Shown here: piece after piece, positions 32,630 to 44,087 of the stretch
How the letters are laid out: each line of letters starts with the position of its first letter
Numbering within the stretch: the stretch's first letter is position 1
NCBI GenBank assembly: GCA_002104905.1
Contig: MCFE01000175.1
Span: forward strand, 1 to 64,000
Source: Basidiobolus meristosporus CBS 931.73
Lineage: Eukaryota > Basidiobolomycota > Basidiobolomycetes > Basidiobolales > Basidiobolaceae
Direction: 5' to 3'
DNA: 64,000 bases
Notes under the pieces: model-generated
Told to the model about the DNA's origin: nothing
The model's database searches: none
What the model saw: the letters and a program-made list of their open reading frames with translations, nothing else
Position numbers and translations under genes: made by a program

Positions 32630-33895
32630 TTAGAAATCACATTGGTCCTCATTGTCGAACCAATCATAATCGGGGATGTTGAGATTCTCGGGAAGTAAGA
32701 CATGGTCAATCGCATGGAAGACTCCATTCTCAGCCGGGATGTCGGAGAAGAGGACATGAGCCTCATCGTTAATGCGAATGTTGTCCCCCGCACGAGTGCT
32801 GGGCTTGGTCTCGACGAGCAGTCTCTCCCCACCGAGGAAAGTGTCTAGATACATCACCTCACCTCGACTACCGGGCAACTGTCCCCGACGACGACCACCA
32901 TTCAATCCACGACCACGCTCATGGCGGTCGTAGTGGCGATCATAGCCACGCTCGGACCCACGAGAATATCCACCATGACCACGGCCATACCTGTCCCCAC
33001 TCTCGTACTCAGGGCTGGACCGGTGACGAGGTCTCTCCAGGTCATACTCACTCGAGCCACCATGCCTGAATCCCTGGCCAGCACCCCGGCCAACATCGGC
33101 TACCTCGAACTCGGAGGTGTAGAGTAGCTCGGGGGTGAAGTGGTACTCGAGGATCTTGCGGAGGTCCCGAGTCCCCTCCTGGCTGAACAGGTAGCTCAGT
33201 GCCTGGCAGCCGAGTTGTCGGAAGGCCTGGTTGGTTGGGGCCCACCCGGTGATCGCGGCACGACGCTCCAACTCCCGGTGGAGTCCGGTCCTCTGAAGGG
33301 CAGCGCCCAGTGTGGAGAACTTCGAGGGCATCTTCATGATCATCTCGTACATGTTCTCTGGCGGAAGGATCACCTCATCGATCGCGTGCACAAGCCCGTT
33401 CATCGCCACCATCGCTGACTCCTGGATGGGGACCAGGTTGTTCAGGAAGAGATGGCCTGCACGGCGAACAACTCGGATCTGCTGCTCCTCCCCATTGAGG
33501 CCCGGCTCACGAAGCTTCGTGCTGATGAGCTTCTTCTCCACGAGGGTCTCCCTGTCCAGGAACTCCGGGACCATGTGATACTTGAGCACCCCGTTGATCT
33601 CTTCTGGCGAGAGCCTGCCCTGGAACCGATTGCGAAGCTTCTCAAACGCCTGGTTGGTGGGTGCGAAGACCGTGATCTCCTCTCGGTCGTCATCCAGGTC
33701 ATTCGCCAGTCCACTCTGATACGAAAGACTGTCCATGAGCTTGGTGAAGCGATGGTCACTGGCGAGGATGTCGATGACCGAGCCGCCCTGGCGTCCACCA
33801 CCATTGTATCCGCGATCATATCTTCCCCTACGGCCATAAGGTGTACCAGCTACCGCCAGAGCGGAGACAAGGGCTAGAACGAGTTGGATACGCAT
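32630..33895 (-). CDS. Secreted FAS1 (fasciclin) domain protein, right copy
   Basis: Intronless, 421 aa, same architecture as the left copy: signal peptide, two FAS1 domains, and an Arg/Gly/Tyr/His-rich insertion in FAS1-2. I found one amino-acid difference (Val6 instead of Leu6 in the signal peptide) and at least two silent differences (an Asn AAC/AAT near residue 31 and a Gly GGC/GGT in the RG loop). The reading frame and promoter are intact, so both copies should be active, doubling the dose of this extracellular protein. It points towards FHIP and is oriented tail-to-tail with the left copy across the 6.6-kb spacer. Confidence 0.92.
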   Translation of the reverse strand: MRIQLVLALVSALAVAGTPYGRRGRYDRGYNGGGRQGGSVIDILASDHRFTKLMDSLSYQSGLANDLDDDREEITVFAPTNQAFEKLRNRFQGRLSPEEINGVLKYHMVPEFLDRETLVEKKLISTKLREPGLNGEEQQIRVVRRAGHLFLNNLVPIQESAMVAMNGLVHAIDEVILPPENMYEMIMKMPSKFSTLGAALQRTGLHRELERRAAITGWAPTNQAFRQLGCQALSYLFSQEGTRDLRKILEYHFTPELLYTSEFEVADVGRGAGQGFRHGGSSEYDLERPRHRSSPEYESGDRYGRGHGGYSRGSERGYDRHYDRHERGRGLNGGRRRGQLPGSRGEVMYLDTFLGGERLLVETKPSTRAGDNIRINDEAHVLFSDIPAENGVFHAIDHVLLPENLNIPDYDWFDNEDQCDF

Positions 33896-34031
33896 GGCTT
33901 TTCTGGCTGTCTGTTTGAGGCTGAGTTGGTGCTTGTGCTTGTGTTTGTGCTTGTGTTTTGGTCTGTGCTCGAGTGTTGGTCAGCGTGCTTCCCAAGGCGA
34001 GGATGTGGATGCAGAGGTCTGAAGGAGCGAG

Positions 34032-34038
34032 CTTTATA
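34032..34038 (-). promoter_or_regulatory. TATA box of right FAS1 gene
   Basis: CTTTATA on the plus strand (TATAAAG on the coding strand), about 137 bp before the ATG at 33895; the duplicated counterpart is at 23507. Confidence 0.6.
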
Positions 34039-34204
34039 TCTCGCCATGACCTCTTGGGCTGGCATTCCAATGAACGCTAAGCCACCACCAAAGCACAACA
34101 CCAAGTGGATGCATACCAATGAACCCACAGATCAAGGCGAACTAAGCCACAGCTTTGGCAAACGTAATAAGACGACGATTCAGGTCATTCGCGTTTGTTT
34201 CAGC

Positions 34205-35539
34205 TTAGGGGCTTATATCTTATGGCAAATCAACTAGATATCATAAATTATACCAAACAGCAATTAGTATATCTCACAATCCAGATCCAACATGGATGGT
34301 AGCAGAACTATGATATGTTGAATTCGACTTACTTGATATGTTGGTGATTTCTTATTCATCACAAGCCACGAGAAACAATGGATCGACTATAATACCTATA
34401 CCTACGCCGTAACAAAACCCTTGATCTGCAAACTGCCTCGCTCCCCCGAAAATATCTTTGTATTTCAGGATGGATATCAAGAACAAAGCACCTATACTTG
34501 TATGAGATGGCGATCCATTGTGTTTGGTATGCAGCTACTGACTCCAACCAGGTCGGTTTTTATCGTCCGATGACATACATTTGCACCAGATGCCCGTTGT
34601 CCCTCGCCTTCTGTAGTTACGAATCCCCTTCGCCCAGCGGCACTTGATCCCCATTCAACATCCAGATTTGCTTCTCTCCGTGGGAACTAGCTCACTTCCA
34701 TTCAGTTGTTTATTAGCGACCTCCATGAAATTTACCATTGGACATTAAGCATAGCTAACTGCATACTGCATTTCATGATGAACCTCTTCAGAATATTCTT
34801 TTTGGTGTGTAGAAGAATAAGAAAGTCAGCATCGCACCATGTTTAATGCTGACTAACCCTTAAATGTAATACAAACCGAAAAAGCTATGGAATTCATTCT
34901 GTCTGACTGGAAAGTGTGGAGGGCGGGTATATCGGTTCCGGCTCGTTACTCTCCACACAGAAAATTCTTTTTTCCGTCTTTGCCAAGCTATAGCTATACA
35001 AATCGACGACAGTTGTGATGGACAGAACTGCTGTTAGGACTATGGCGCGGTGTGTGTGACCGCAGATATTCTATTGAGCCCTCAATCCGTAGTGCTGCCA
35101 AACTAGGAAATACCCAATGAGGCATTGCGTCTTGGTGCGGAGGTACCAAGGTTAGATTGAAACTCCCTTTTTCCTGGAACCTCGGCCCGATATGATTTTC
35201 CTTGGATGTAGGTATTCAGGGCAGCCTATCCGCCTTATAGAAACTGTGCTAGCCGGAACTCGACTATGAGGTATCGCTGCAACAAATATTATACTGGGCA
35301 TACCCAGAGATATATTGCCTTTTTCCACACTGCCGTTGAAAGGTGTGATGGCTATTACTGTAAATCTAGGACCAAGTATTGATGCGGCTGACCTAAAAAT
35401 TGACACGGGCAGTCGATTACTAATGTGGGTCCGATGGCAGAGATCAGTATTCCGAGCACTCCGAACCAATCAGCCAAGTACCAAGCTAATGGCGACAAAG
35501 ATGGTGTTGATACCCAAAGGTTGGGAATCCAAGAAGAAG
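34205..35539. other. Intergenic region before the peroxidase gene
   Basis: About 1.3 kb of unique DNA. A 105-codon minus ORF at 35469-35152 and a 102-codon plus ORF at 35315-35623 overlap each other; neither shows a known motif. Since the plus frame runs across the peroxidase TATA box and start, both are treated as chance. Confidence 0.4.
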
Positions 35540-35547
35540 TATAAAAG
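35540..35547 (+). promoter_or_regulatory. TATA box of glutathione peroxidase gene
   Basis: TATAAAAG, 61 bp before the ATG at 35601, in a context free of other start codons apart from one ATG at about 35560. Confidence 0.65.
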
Positions 35548-35600
35548 CGCAGCCAGGAGATGCATAGTTGTCCAATACATACAGCACTCCCAAAGCAACC

Positions 35601-36089
35601 ATGAGCACCTCAGCTTTTTATGACCTCAAGGCCAACGATAAGACGCATCGAGAAATGGATTTCTCCACTCTGAAAGGCAAAGTGGTTTTGATTGTCAACG
35701 TCGCCTCCAAATGTGGATTTACCCCCCAGTACAAGGCATTGGAAGCCATATACAAGCAATACAAAGATCGGGATTTTGTCATCCTGGGATTTCCCTGTGA
35801 CCAATTTGGTGGACAGGAGCCTGGAAATGATGAAGAGATCTCAAGTTTTTGCGAGTTGAACTTTGGAGTAACATTCCCATTGATGGAAAAGGTTGAGGTA
35901 AATGGAGATCATGCGCACCCTGTATTTGAATATATAAAGCAGCAGAAGCCGGGTCTCCTAGGTATGAAGCGAGTTAAATGGAATTTCGAGAAATTCCTAA
36001 TCGATCGAAACGGCAACGTGAAATCACGATATGCGTCAACCACCAAACCGGAATCCATAGCTCAAGACATCGAGAGCCTCCTCGGGTAG
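35601..36089 (+). CDS. Thiol (glutathione) peroxidase, Orp1/Gpx3 type
   Basis: ATG at 35601 (CAACCATGAGC); the in-frame TTG upstream is not used. Intronless, 162 aa, the normal length of fungal GPX. The peroxidatic Cys38 lies in NVASKCGFTPQY. The FPCDQFGGQEPG motif holds Cys66 and Gln72. Cys84 (SSFCELNFG) is at the position of the resolving Cys82 of yeast Gpx3. Trp127-Asn128 (KWNFEKFLID) complete the Cys-Gln-Trp-Asn catalytic tetrad. It should reduce hydroperoxides with thioredoxin and may relay oxidation to a Yap1/Pap1-type factor, as in yeasts. AATAAA lies at 36180. Confidence 0.95.
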   Translation: MSTSAFYDLKANDKTHREMDFSTLKGKVVLIVNVASKCGFTPQYKALEAIYKQYKDRDFVILGFPCDQFGGQEPGNDEEISSFCELNFGVTFPLMEKVEVNGDHAHPVFEYIKQQKPGLLGMKRVKWNFEKFLIDRNGNVKSRYASTTKPESIAQDIESLLG

Positions 36090-38500
36090 AAGAGCGATGC
36101 TGTCGGGTGCCTTGCTGGCCTTCACCTTAGCATGTATGCGAGGCGGGAGTATGCTGAAAGCAGACTGCTGATCTTATTGAATAAACCACTTTCCACAACG
36201 CTAGTTGGTCAGTCATGCTTTGCCCTATTCTGGACCCCATCAGAGAGCGCGGTGTCACCAGAACATTAATGATTTCGACGCATCTTATTAAGCATTTATA
36301 TATATTCCGTCGCTACCACTGTTTTCGGAAGCATCGAAAGGCTGCAGCAGGCTTCCAACATTTGCCCTACCTTGATAGATTAAATTAGGCCAAGATCACA
36401 TTCCGAATTTTCAGGACGCATGGTAGCACCACAATTTGCAGAAATTCCACAATACTGTTGAATCCAATAACTGGTAAGCAATTACTTGTTGAGTAGCAGC
36501 TGGCTTCATCCAGACGACAGCACCTCCGGAGGGCCATACCAACGCAGGCCTAGACATGTATTCGTCACAACAGGTGTATGTGCAATGGATTACTCATTCG
36601 TATAACCAAGTCAGTATCTATCCTCCGCAACAGTTCGTACATACCATTGCTGCAGGAGCGAACCAATCCATGGGTTGGAAACAAGCAGTACGTGGTTTTC
36701 AACGCATTGGGCGGTGAATCCCACGCGGCTTAGCAGTCCACAATCGATGATTGCCCTAGCCTAACCTACCCCCGTGACCTTGGCTGGCTGGTTGGCTGCT
36801 GCTGAGACCTTGTCGATGGTTGGCCAATCAAGAGCCCCTTGCCGCCCAGCAGCCGTTTATCTGTACACCATTAGTGAAATCCACTGAGCCAAATCTGGGT
36901 TGGGTGGTGAGAAACGAAACATGTGGGCAAACTCGACTAAACAGGAGCGATGGGGATACCGCGAAAACGAATTCATGTGTAGAGATCTAGCAGATGCGCT
37001 CTAGTATTTGTCATTTCGGATGCGTAACGTGGCCACGAATGAAGGTACATAGGGAATCCGTGTCGGCCCCATTTTACGGGGAGATCAGCTCCCTGCCTCT
37101 GGCGATTTGTGAGTGTGCACCTCGATATTCGACCGCCGTTGGTGAAATGCCTTCAAGCAGCGGTCTCGATTGGCGCCACATGCACTTGCCGCGGTGCCAA
37201 CAACCAACACCTTTCCATCTAGAGTCCAAATAGGCAACTCTCTTGAGTGGAGCTGAGGTAGCGACAATGAGCTGCCAGTCATTCGTCACATGTGCCTCGT
37301 CTATCTGAAATTGTTACCTGGAAAGTGCGATCAAACATGCAACGCTAACTCTGCCTCTCGAGGCTAGCACTGACAATCGCACCCCATGCCGGGAGTTCAT
37401 TGGAATCTGTAGACACAATTTCTTGTTTATCACTGGTATTTCTCTCGTCAGGACAATCCTGGCTTTGAGGTATACCATCAACGTGAGAACGAATCTCAGC
37501 CGTCTTAGCATTCAGCGGCCTCCTCTGTGGTCTTTTCTTGACCCTCCAATCTTTCGGCATAGTGTTTTCTGGGTATTGCGATGTGTGTGTACTCCATCAC
37601 TGTAACCGCCATGCTGTAATAGGTTTGAGATGCGCGTAGGTTTTCCCGTAGACGTAAGCAATTGGTTAGATATGTCCAGGATCACCATCCTCTGTACGTC
37701 GCCCTGTTACTACATGGGCGCGAATACAGTGGATATCGACCTCGTAGTTGCAAAAAAGGCACTAGAGGGTGCTTCACGCACATCTTACGACGAAATACAG
37801 TCATCTGGGGTGAAACCAGGCAAGCGCTTGGCTGGAACCTGAGCACCTGGATAAACGTTCTACATGTAGCAGCGGCCAATAATTGCCGTTACAGGATTGG
37901 TTAGCCTCAGGATGGGAAACGGTGGGAAAAATTGCACTAAACCTCATTAGCATGTACCTCCATGCTTGCATCGAATCAAACAAGCAAGTGTCGTGAGGGT
38001 AATCACCGGGACATGAACCTCTATGCTCCACAAGGAGCCTGGTGCTCCGAGGGATTTCTGGAACCGTGTGCGTGTCTTGTTCTGGCATTTGGTGATGGGC
38101 CTTCTTTTTCTCATGTTTGTAACACATCCAAGACGTGAAACCAAGATCACTCATTTGTTTCATCCATGGAGGCCATCCGAAGATCAAATGCCTATAGAAA
38201 ATAGCCCTTCAGCTGCACCCGTCGTCCTTGTTGAAAGTGGCCAATGACTGTAATCAATATTGATACCATACACCCACTGTATAGGGCAACGCCATTGATG
38301 ACGGTTTATGTCCGCAAACTGCCTGTGCCAAGTCGGACATATTTTGGGGTGACAGATTTACACACGGTGGATGGGAAATGCTGCTTTGGTTTGGTTGAAC
38401 ATTGACACCAATTAGGTCATAGGTCTCTGTGGAATGCCTCAACGGTATTCGTTTGATTGGTGAAATCTGGACTACATCACCGTACCTCTGGGTGGCTTGT
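36090..38500. other. Long upstream region of the bHLH gene
   Basis: About 2.4 kb of unique, fairly GC-balanced DNA. The ORFs on both strands are 60-128 codons, overlap one another and show no motif. A region of this size in front of a transcription-factor gene could be regulatory, but I recognise no individual sites. Confidence 0.4.
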
Positions 38501-38508
38501 TATAAAAG
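38501..38508 (+). promoter_or_regulatory. TATA box of bHLH gene
   Basis: TATAAAAG about 245 bp before the ATG at 38753. A C/T tract (CTCTCCCTCTCCCTCTCCC, about 38699-38719) lies in the probable 5' UTR. Confidence 0.5.
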
Positions 38509-38752
38509 GCTGCTCTCAACATCAGAGGCCCTATGAGTTCGCAATCTATTTTAGTTCGTTAGAGTTCAATCAACCACATAACCATCGCTCGCCCTTGCAA
38601 GCGCTTCCTGCGAGTTTCGAGTCACCTTCACTGTGTTTCCTTAATCACCTAGTTGCAAAGTTCACCCGCGCCAGTCGCAGTTGATCCTATCCTCCCAACT
38701 CTCCCTCTCCCTCTCCCTTTAGCCTGCCAATCCTCATTCAGACTCCTGGGCG

Positions 38753-39820
38753 ATGTCACCTTCAAACATGGTGGACGAACAGCTGAAATCGCCCGACATG
38801 TACGATCTTTATGCACCCGCTTCACGGTGTGTCTCCCCTTTCTCAGACGAAGATGATGGCGTCGAGAGTGGCTCCGATCATGGCACCTCGTCCGGGGCCC
38901 AAAGCTCCATGTTCATGAATTTCACCTCGGACCTGAACCCGCAGAGCCCTACGAAAAAGCAGAAGAGCAAGCAATCCACCACCTACAAGGTCAACGGCGT
39001 CAACATCCTCAATCGGAAAAGCCTCGATAGCAAGACTGTCATGGAGAGGCTGAAGCGAAGACGGGAAAATCATAACCACGTTGAGCGTAAACGTCGAGAT
39101 AACATCAACCACACCATCTTGGAGATCTCTCGACTCATCCCTCAGGAGCCGACCTCCAGCACCAAGCTGAACAAGGGGAATATTTTACGCATGGCTGTAG
39201 ATTACATCAAGGTAGGTCATCCCTCCGTCCACATCTATAACTCATCAAGCCTGACCGTTCTCGTTTTCCAACATTAGGAACTACAATCAGAAAATCTGAG
39301 CTTGAAATCCCAATCAAGAAAATACACCGAGGGGGTTCATGCCTATCCGCACCAGAAGACATCCATCGGTGTCGATCAGTTCCACTACCCCGCCTCAGCT
39401 GACTTGAACAAACCACACACCATCTCGATGGCTGTTGGATACACCGCGGTGGAGATGCCTAAGTTCGAACCAAAAAGCCACCACAGCTACGCACCAGCCC
39501 ACTACCCTTCGAGCTTGCGGCCAACAACAACAAGCGACCGACAAGGCTATGTGAGTCACTCATATGCCACCGCCTTGATTCCACAACAATACATACAGCC
39601 CCTGGTCTCTGCCTCGCTGCCCAACTCCAGCCTACCACTGCCAAGCTTCACACAACTTTCTGGAGCATCGGTCGCGCCTCTACCTCATCCAGGTATGCTT
39701 GATCTGCAATCACAACATTCGCTCGCTGGCCCCGGCGCATCAGGAGACCCACTTCACCATCGGATGCAGCATAGAGGGCTGATGTTCGCCAACTATCACA
39801 ATACCATAAATCTTATTTAG
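38753..39820 (+). CDS. bHLH transcription factor, class B (E-box) type (2 exons)
   Basis: Exons 38753-39211 and 39278-39820 (66-bp intron, donor GTAGGT, acceptor CATTAG, phase 0) give 333 aa. The bHLH domain spans about residues 101-165. The basic region RRRENHNHVERKRRDNIN has His107, Glu111 and Arg115 at the H5-E9-R13 positions that define CACGTG-type binders. Helix 1 is HTILEISRLIP, the loop EPTSSTKLNKG, and helix 2 ILRMAVDYIK-ELQ is split by the intron. A short heptad stretch (ELQSENLSLKSQ) follows. The N-terminus is acidic and Ser-rich with possible SP phosphosites; the C-half is His/Ser/Pro/Tyr-rich, as in activation regions. It resembles USF/MITF-like fungal factors in layout. Target genes are unknown. 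Confidence 0.9.
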
Positions 39821-41540
39821 CACAGTTGGGTATTGACTGTCTACCCAGGCCACTCCGCAACTACATTGAATGTAATATGCCAAGTTGTCGTTATTCTCTG
39901 GATGAGGTAGGGGCTACTCTGTAAAGACCCAATGTACGTATGGAGAGCATTGCGCTTCACAACTGGCCTCACCTGGGCGATTCTTTGGGACATCCGAAAT
40001 TCCCCCCCCCCACTTGAAACCCATGTGTGGTGCATTTGCCAACTCCGATGAGGTCTTACTCATCTCTGTAAATACTCGCCCTTTTCCCACCATGGCATCG
40101 CCGAACCATGACTAAAATAAACACCAAGTTCTACTGATATAACTGGAAGGCTCGCGCCAACGGCAAGATCGGGTCGAATTGATCTTGTGCGAGCGTAACG
40201 CAGGCAACTGATTGACAAGATACACGGTGCAGCCCGGCCAAATCGGAACCTCAGAAGGCGCCCAGTATTTACCATTGAACCACCCACTCCGCAAGCGTTG
40301 GCGGAGTTTGCATTACCTACAGCACGCAACATGGGAATCGTGGAAGCAAAACAGAAGTTGGCCGGAGATTGGTATGAGAGCTGGATCTCGCGGCTGGCTG
40401 GGAACAACGGTCCGCGTTGGAATAGCCATGGGGACGTTCACGGGAAAACGTCCGCCGCCATGGTTGCAGTAATAGACTGGATGCATTTCGGATGGTTCCA
40501 TTGACCATGGCTAAAACGGTTATATATATCCTCCCCATTGGCATAAGTTTTGCTCATGCCACCATTTGAGACGGCGATGTGCATGATCAGGAGCGGCTCC
40601 ATTCAATCCAGATAGGAGGGATCTGAGCCGCCTCACAACCCGAGCGGAATGCACCCAATTAGAGGGGCTCAGCCAACCCTAGACTCGCAGGGCAGGGAGG
40701 CCTTGTTACAATCGCTGGCCTGGTTACAAACCATGCAACACCACGTCACATGGCACAACACCATGGGCGTGTTTATCGCGGGCATGAATTTTTTCACCAA
40801 GCGGCCGACAGCTTAAATGGGATCCAGCCTAGGCACAGTCCACAAAGGGTGCCCAAAAAATCGGGGATTTCATAACAGCATTAAGAATCATGCAATCGGT
40901 TGGGATTTGGATCGGGTATCAATCCAAGAAAGTCAAGTCGGTCTAACCGGCCACCACACCACACCACCAAGACCACCCCATGCGCGAGGTCTCAAGAAAA
41001 TGAATGTCGTACGTGATAAACTGTACTTGATTTCCACCGCACTGATACACCAAATATGGACTGGATGATGCTTAATTTGTGGTTGCTCAAGGGCAGTCGG
41101 AAGGATTGTTTGGTGCTGGTGGAAATGGTTATCTCAAGGAAAGTTCGTATCGAGCGAACATGGTAACTTCCTATTCAATTGCAATCAACATATTTTATGG
41201 TAAATCAATGTTACATGAGCCTTGCCGGATTTCTAAATTACATGGGTCGGATTTAGTTATTTCCCTTACGGGAGACCGCATTGTGGGATGGGCTACAAGC
41301 TTGCCAGGGATGGATTCCGCTCCCTTGTTGGATGTCTAGGGGGGTGGGGTGGAGGGCGTGGTTGTCAGGGTAACGGATTTTATACACATTGGAGGGCTGG
41401 GTGGGTGGTGCGCGAAGTCCCCAGTTCATTGACCCTTGGAACGAACAAGAGCAAAAGTTTGTATATTTAATATGAATATGCAAAGAGCACTATATCTTCT
41501 CCTAGAAACAAAATCTCGGTGGCGAAATCCATTGCTTTAC
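39821..41540. other. Intergenic region between bHLH and phosphatase genes
   Basis: 1.7 kb of unique sequence. Overlapping ORFs on both strands at 40060-40540 (up to 115 codons) have no motif and are taken as chance. A C-homopolymer at about 40003-40012 and G-rich tracts at 41340-41360 are the only low-complexity features. Confidence 0.4.
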
Positions 41541-42353
41541 TTAGGTTGACGGGGAGCTCACGGTACTGGAGCTTGAGGAGCAGGAATCTGAAAAGTCCGA
41601 GGGCCCGTCCAAGTGGAGGGCTGCTTCAAGCTCGATTAACTGATATACTAGGGTGAGGTTGGGCGAGATGGATGGACTGCGTAGTTTGACAAACGCGTAC
41701 GCCTGGTTTAAGGGAAAATGCAACGTACGCATGATGTAGGCAATGACGAGACTGGCCGACCGGGAGATCCCGCATTGACAGTGTACCAACACCCCCGAGC
41801 CTGATATACGCGCCTGGTCGATGAACCCAAACAGCTCCGAAAAATCCTGGCTCAGCTTCTCCTGGTTATGCGACCAGTTGACCTTTTTGTATTTGAGGGT
41901 GTGCGGCGTGGACCCAGGGGCGAGGGAGGGCTCGGCTTCCGCCTCGGGCTTTTCTTCAGAGAAAAACGGGGAGTCCACTTCCTGGGCCACGTTCAGTATG
42001 TAGTGGATATTAGCTTTTTCTAACTTGACCTTGTCTTGAGCATTCTGCTCGGAGCCCAGGTAGAGATTCGGTAGTATACAAACAGGACCAGCTTGGTAAG
42101 TATCTTCTTGCAGTGGGCTAGCAGGCTCTTTGGAGTCTACAGTGTGGGCGAAAAGGGGCGAAACGCTCAACGGGGTGATGGGTTTGGAGGGGGCGGCGGA
42201 GAGGGGAAGTGCTGATAATGGGGAGGAAGCGGATGGGAGCGGTATGACCAAAGAGGGGGGTTTGCAATGGCGTTTTTTAATATCCACTCGGAGTGGATTT
42301 CTAGAAGCTTTCGAGAATGGACGGGATATGGATTGAGGAAGCATTATGGCCAT
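41541..42353 (-). CDS. Dual-specificity protein phosphatase, Msg5/Pmp1-like MAPK phosphatase
   Basis: Intronless, 270 aa; ATG at 42353. The DSP domain (about 88-250) begins with the conserved CILPNLYLGSEQNA. It has YILNVAQEV and the active-site loop HCQCGISRS with Cys192 and Arg198 (HCX5R), then SLVIAYIMR and an SPSISPNLTLVYQLIELE helix. The loop that normally carries the general acid reads KKVNWSHNQEKL, with no Asp, as in the fungal 'W-x-H-N' group. The N-terminal half contains a basic cluster followed by hydrophobics (DIKKRHCKPPSLVIPLP), a plausible MAPK docking motif, then a Ser/Pro-rich stretch. The C-terminus is a Ser tract. Role: dephosphorylation of a MAP kinase, likely cell-wall-integrity or pheromone type (inferred). 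Confidence 0.9.
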   Translation of the reverse strand: MAIMLPQSISRPFSKASRNPLRVDIKKRHCKPPSLVIPLPSASSPLSALPLSAAPSKPITPLSVSPLFAHTVDSKEPASPLQEDTYQAGPVCILPNLYLGSEQNAQDKVKLEKANIHYILNVAQEVDSPFFSEEKPEAEAEPSLAPGSTPHTLKYKKVNWSHNQEKLSQDFSELFGFIDQARISGSGVLVHCQCGISRSASLVIAYIMRTLHFPLNQAYAFVKLRSPSISPNLTLVYQLIELEAALHLDGPSDFSDSCSSSSSTVSSPST

Positions 42354-44087
42354 GTCATTGATGGGTAATTACAACTACTCGATGCTCCTGACTAACTACT
42401 ACGAATTCCTGCGCTAGTTAATGGTTTCCGGAGAGGAAGTTGGGATCAACGATGAAGAACACTATTCAGTTAACAGTTAAATTGTAGCGGATCAATGGGA
42501 TTGTCGCGTGAGGAATAATTTAGGAATCGAGGCTGAGGATGCAAGCGGGCCTGCGATGGTTATATAGCAGCCACTCTGGAGCTGCTCCACCGATAAAAAT
42601 AGATATTCCCAAATCAGGCGCAGAACGGATGAGAGTTGGAAATAGTGAGTGTTCACAGCAGATTCATGTAACATTTCCCTTGGTTTATTATAGCTTCCTG
42701 TTTAAGCAATGACCTGATCCACTTCATTTATCACTTTCGTGAATCTATTAATAGGGAGCATTTGCGGTCTCAACACCGCGCCTAATGCATCGCCAAAAAT
42801 CATGTAATGGTGATTCAAGCGCACTCGAGATTATCCCCGTCCCTGCTATTTATATGGAAGGATTATTTTTAGATCGCAATGCTTGTCCTCCTGCGAGTCG
42901 CCAGTAAGACTCCGCGGGTGTCATGCTAATGCCCTCAGTTTCGCCCAGCTCCACCCAATCCATAGCTGGTGATAGGCTGCAGCGGTAGGGATGGTCAGCA
43001 CCCATTGGGCCGACCCAATGTTATACAAATCATCCCCAAGATCGTAGCGTTGCATTGGAGTTTCCTGCAAGACATTCCATCTAATGCCAGATTATCCATG
43101 GATTGGGAATATATACGCGTTCAAACGTGCGGCGTAATTTAACCCACAGATGGGCAGAGCTGGCCTAGGGACTTACCATGGTGGCAAGATCTGTTTCGCA
43201 AATGTTCTTGGAGCACATGAATCGCAGTCTGTACTTGATTTGAGGCGACTCAGACCTGGTGGTGATTAGGACTTCTATGGCGGAAATATCTCGCGGGGTG
43301 CATGGTGTTGGTTACTGTAGCGCAGATGTAGATGTGCGCTTGATGAAGATGCCATGAATTCGGATTGTTGTAAGGGGACCGGTATTGGCGGACTATTTGG
43401 GAGAAGGTGCTTCGCCAGCCGACAGTCACTAGCCATAAGCTATGATCAGCATAGTAAGCGCTGCTGCCGGGGTCCAGTGCGGTGCTCTTGGCGTGTTTCG
43501 TGAAGCAGTGTTGGCCCAGTCCAGCGGAAATCTATTTGTTCGCTGCAGCGACTGATACTCCACCTGAAGCCAATCTTCGCTGTGATCTGGGAATTGTGGA
43601 TACCGCCGAGGCTATGTGTGATCAGAGCGCGGGTGCCCGATGCTTATGAGATACTCTAATTTAAGCAGCTTACGCAACATACAGTGCTGATGTCAGGCAA
43701 GCCAGGGATGCTGGGGGGGCAGGTTTGATCATCTGGTCCTCGCATAACACTACACTCCCTCGCACTGGGGCCCTCTGCGATCACGAAAGTATTTGGGATG
43801 GGGTCCCTGTTTCCTAATTGCGGGGTATAGCCATGGCATTGAAAGTTCGCATAGACCTCTCAAACGTGATTGCTCTCACCCCCAGCAGCGCAACAGTGCC
43901 AGTGGGCTTCCTATTAGCGAGGCGCATCAACGACTTCGTTGGACATTCCTCACCCCCATACGAATACGCTTCCGTGATCGGTTGATGGATGGGCTCGCCT
44001 GATTTGTTGGATGGGTTGCTGCCGCCCCTTTGTTATGCCCTGTATTTCGCCATTACTCAGCCCTAATCTTGCCTCGCTTTGTCCCAA
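42354..44087. other. Intergenic region upstream of phosphatase gene
   Basis: 1.7 kb, unique and CpG-containing. The only ORF over 65 codons (about 43793-44002, plus) has no motif. The region ends where the uS3 pseudogene begins. No repeats are seen. Confidence 0.4.

Larger units (their letters stand above)
32081..34204 (-). repeat. Right arm of 2.1-kb inverted duplication
   Basis: Reverse complement of 23341-25481, starting CTTCCCATCAGAACTCAC at 32081 and ending TTTGTTTCAGC at 34204. It carries the second FAS1 gene with the same promoter and 3' simple repeats. The arm is 17 bp shorter, mostly because of 12 bp fewer in the ACAAGC leader repeat. Confidence 0.95.

Noticed and set aside
35152-35623. 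Paired 102-105 codon ORFs upstream of the peroxidase gene
   Set aside because: They overlap each other antisense, run through the TATA box and start of the GPX gene, and show no known motif.
40060-40540. Overlapping ORFs up to 115 codons on both strands
   Set aside because: Several frames are open together, as expected from local composition; none has a domain or splice support.
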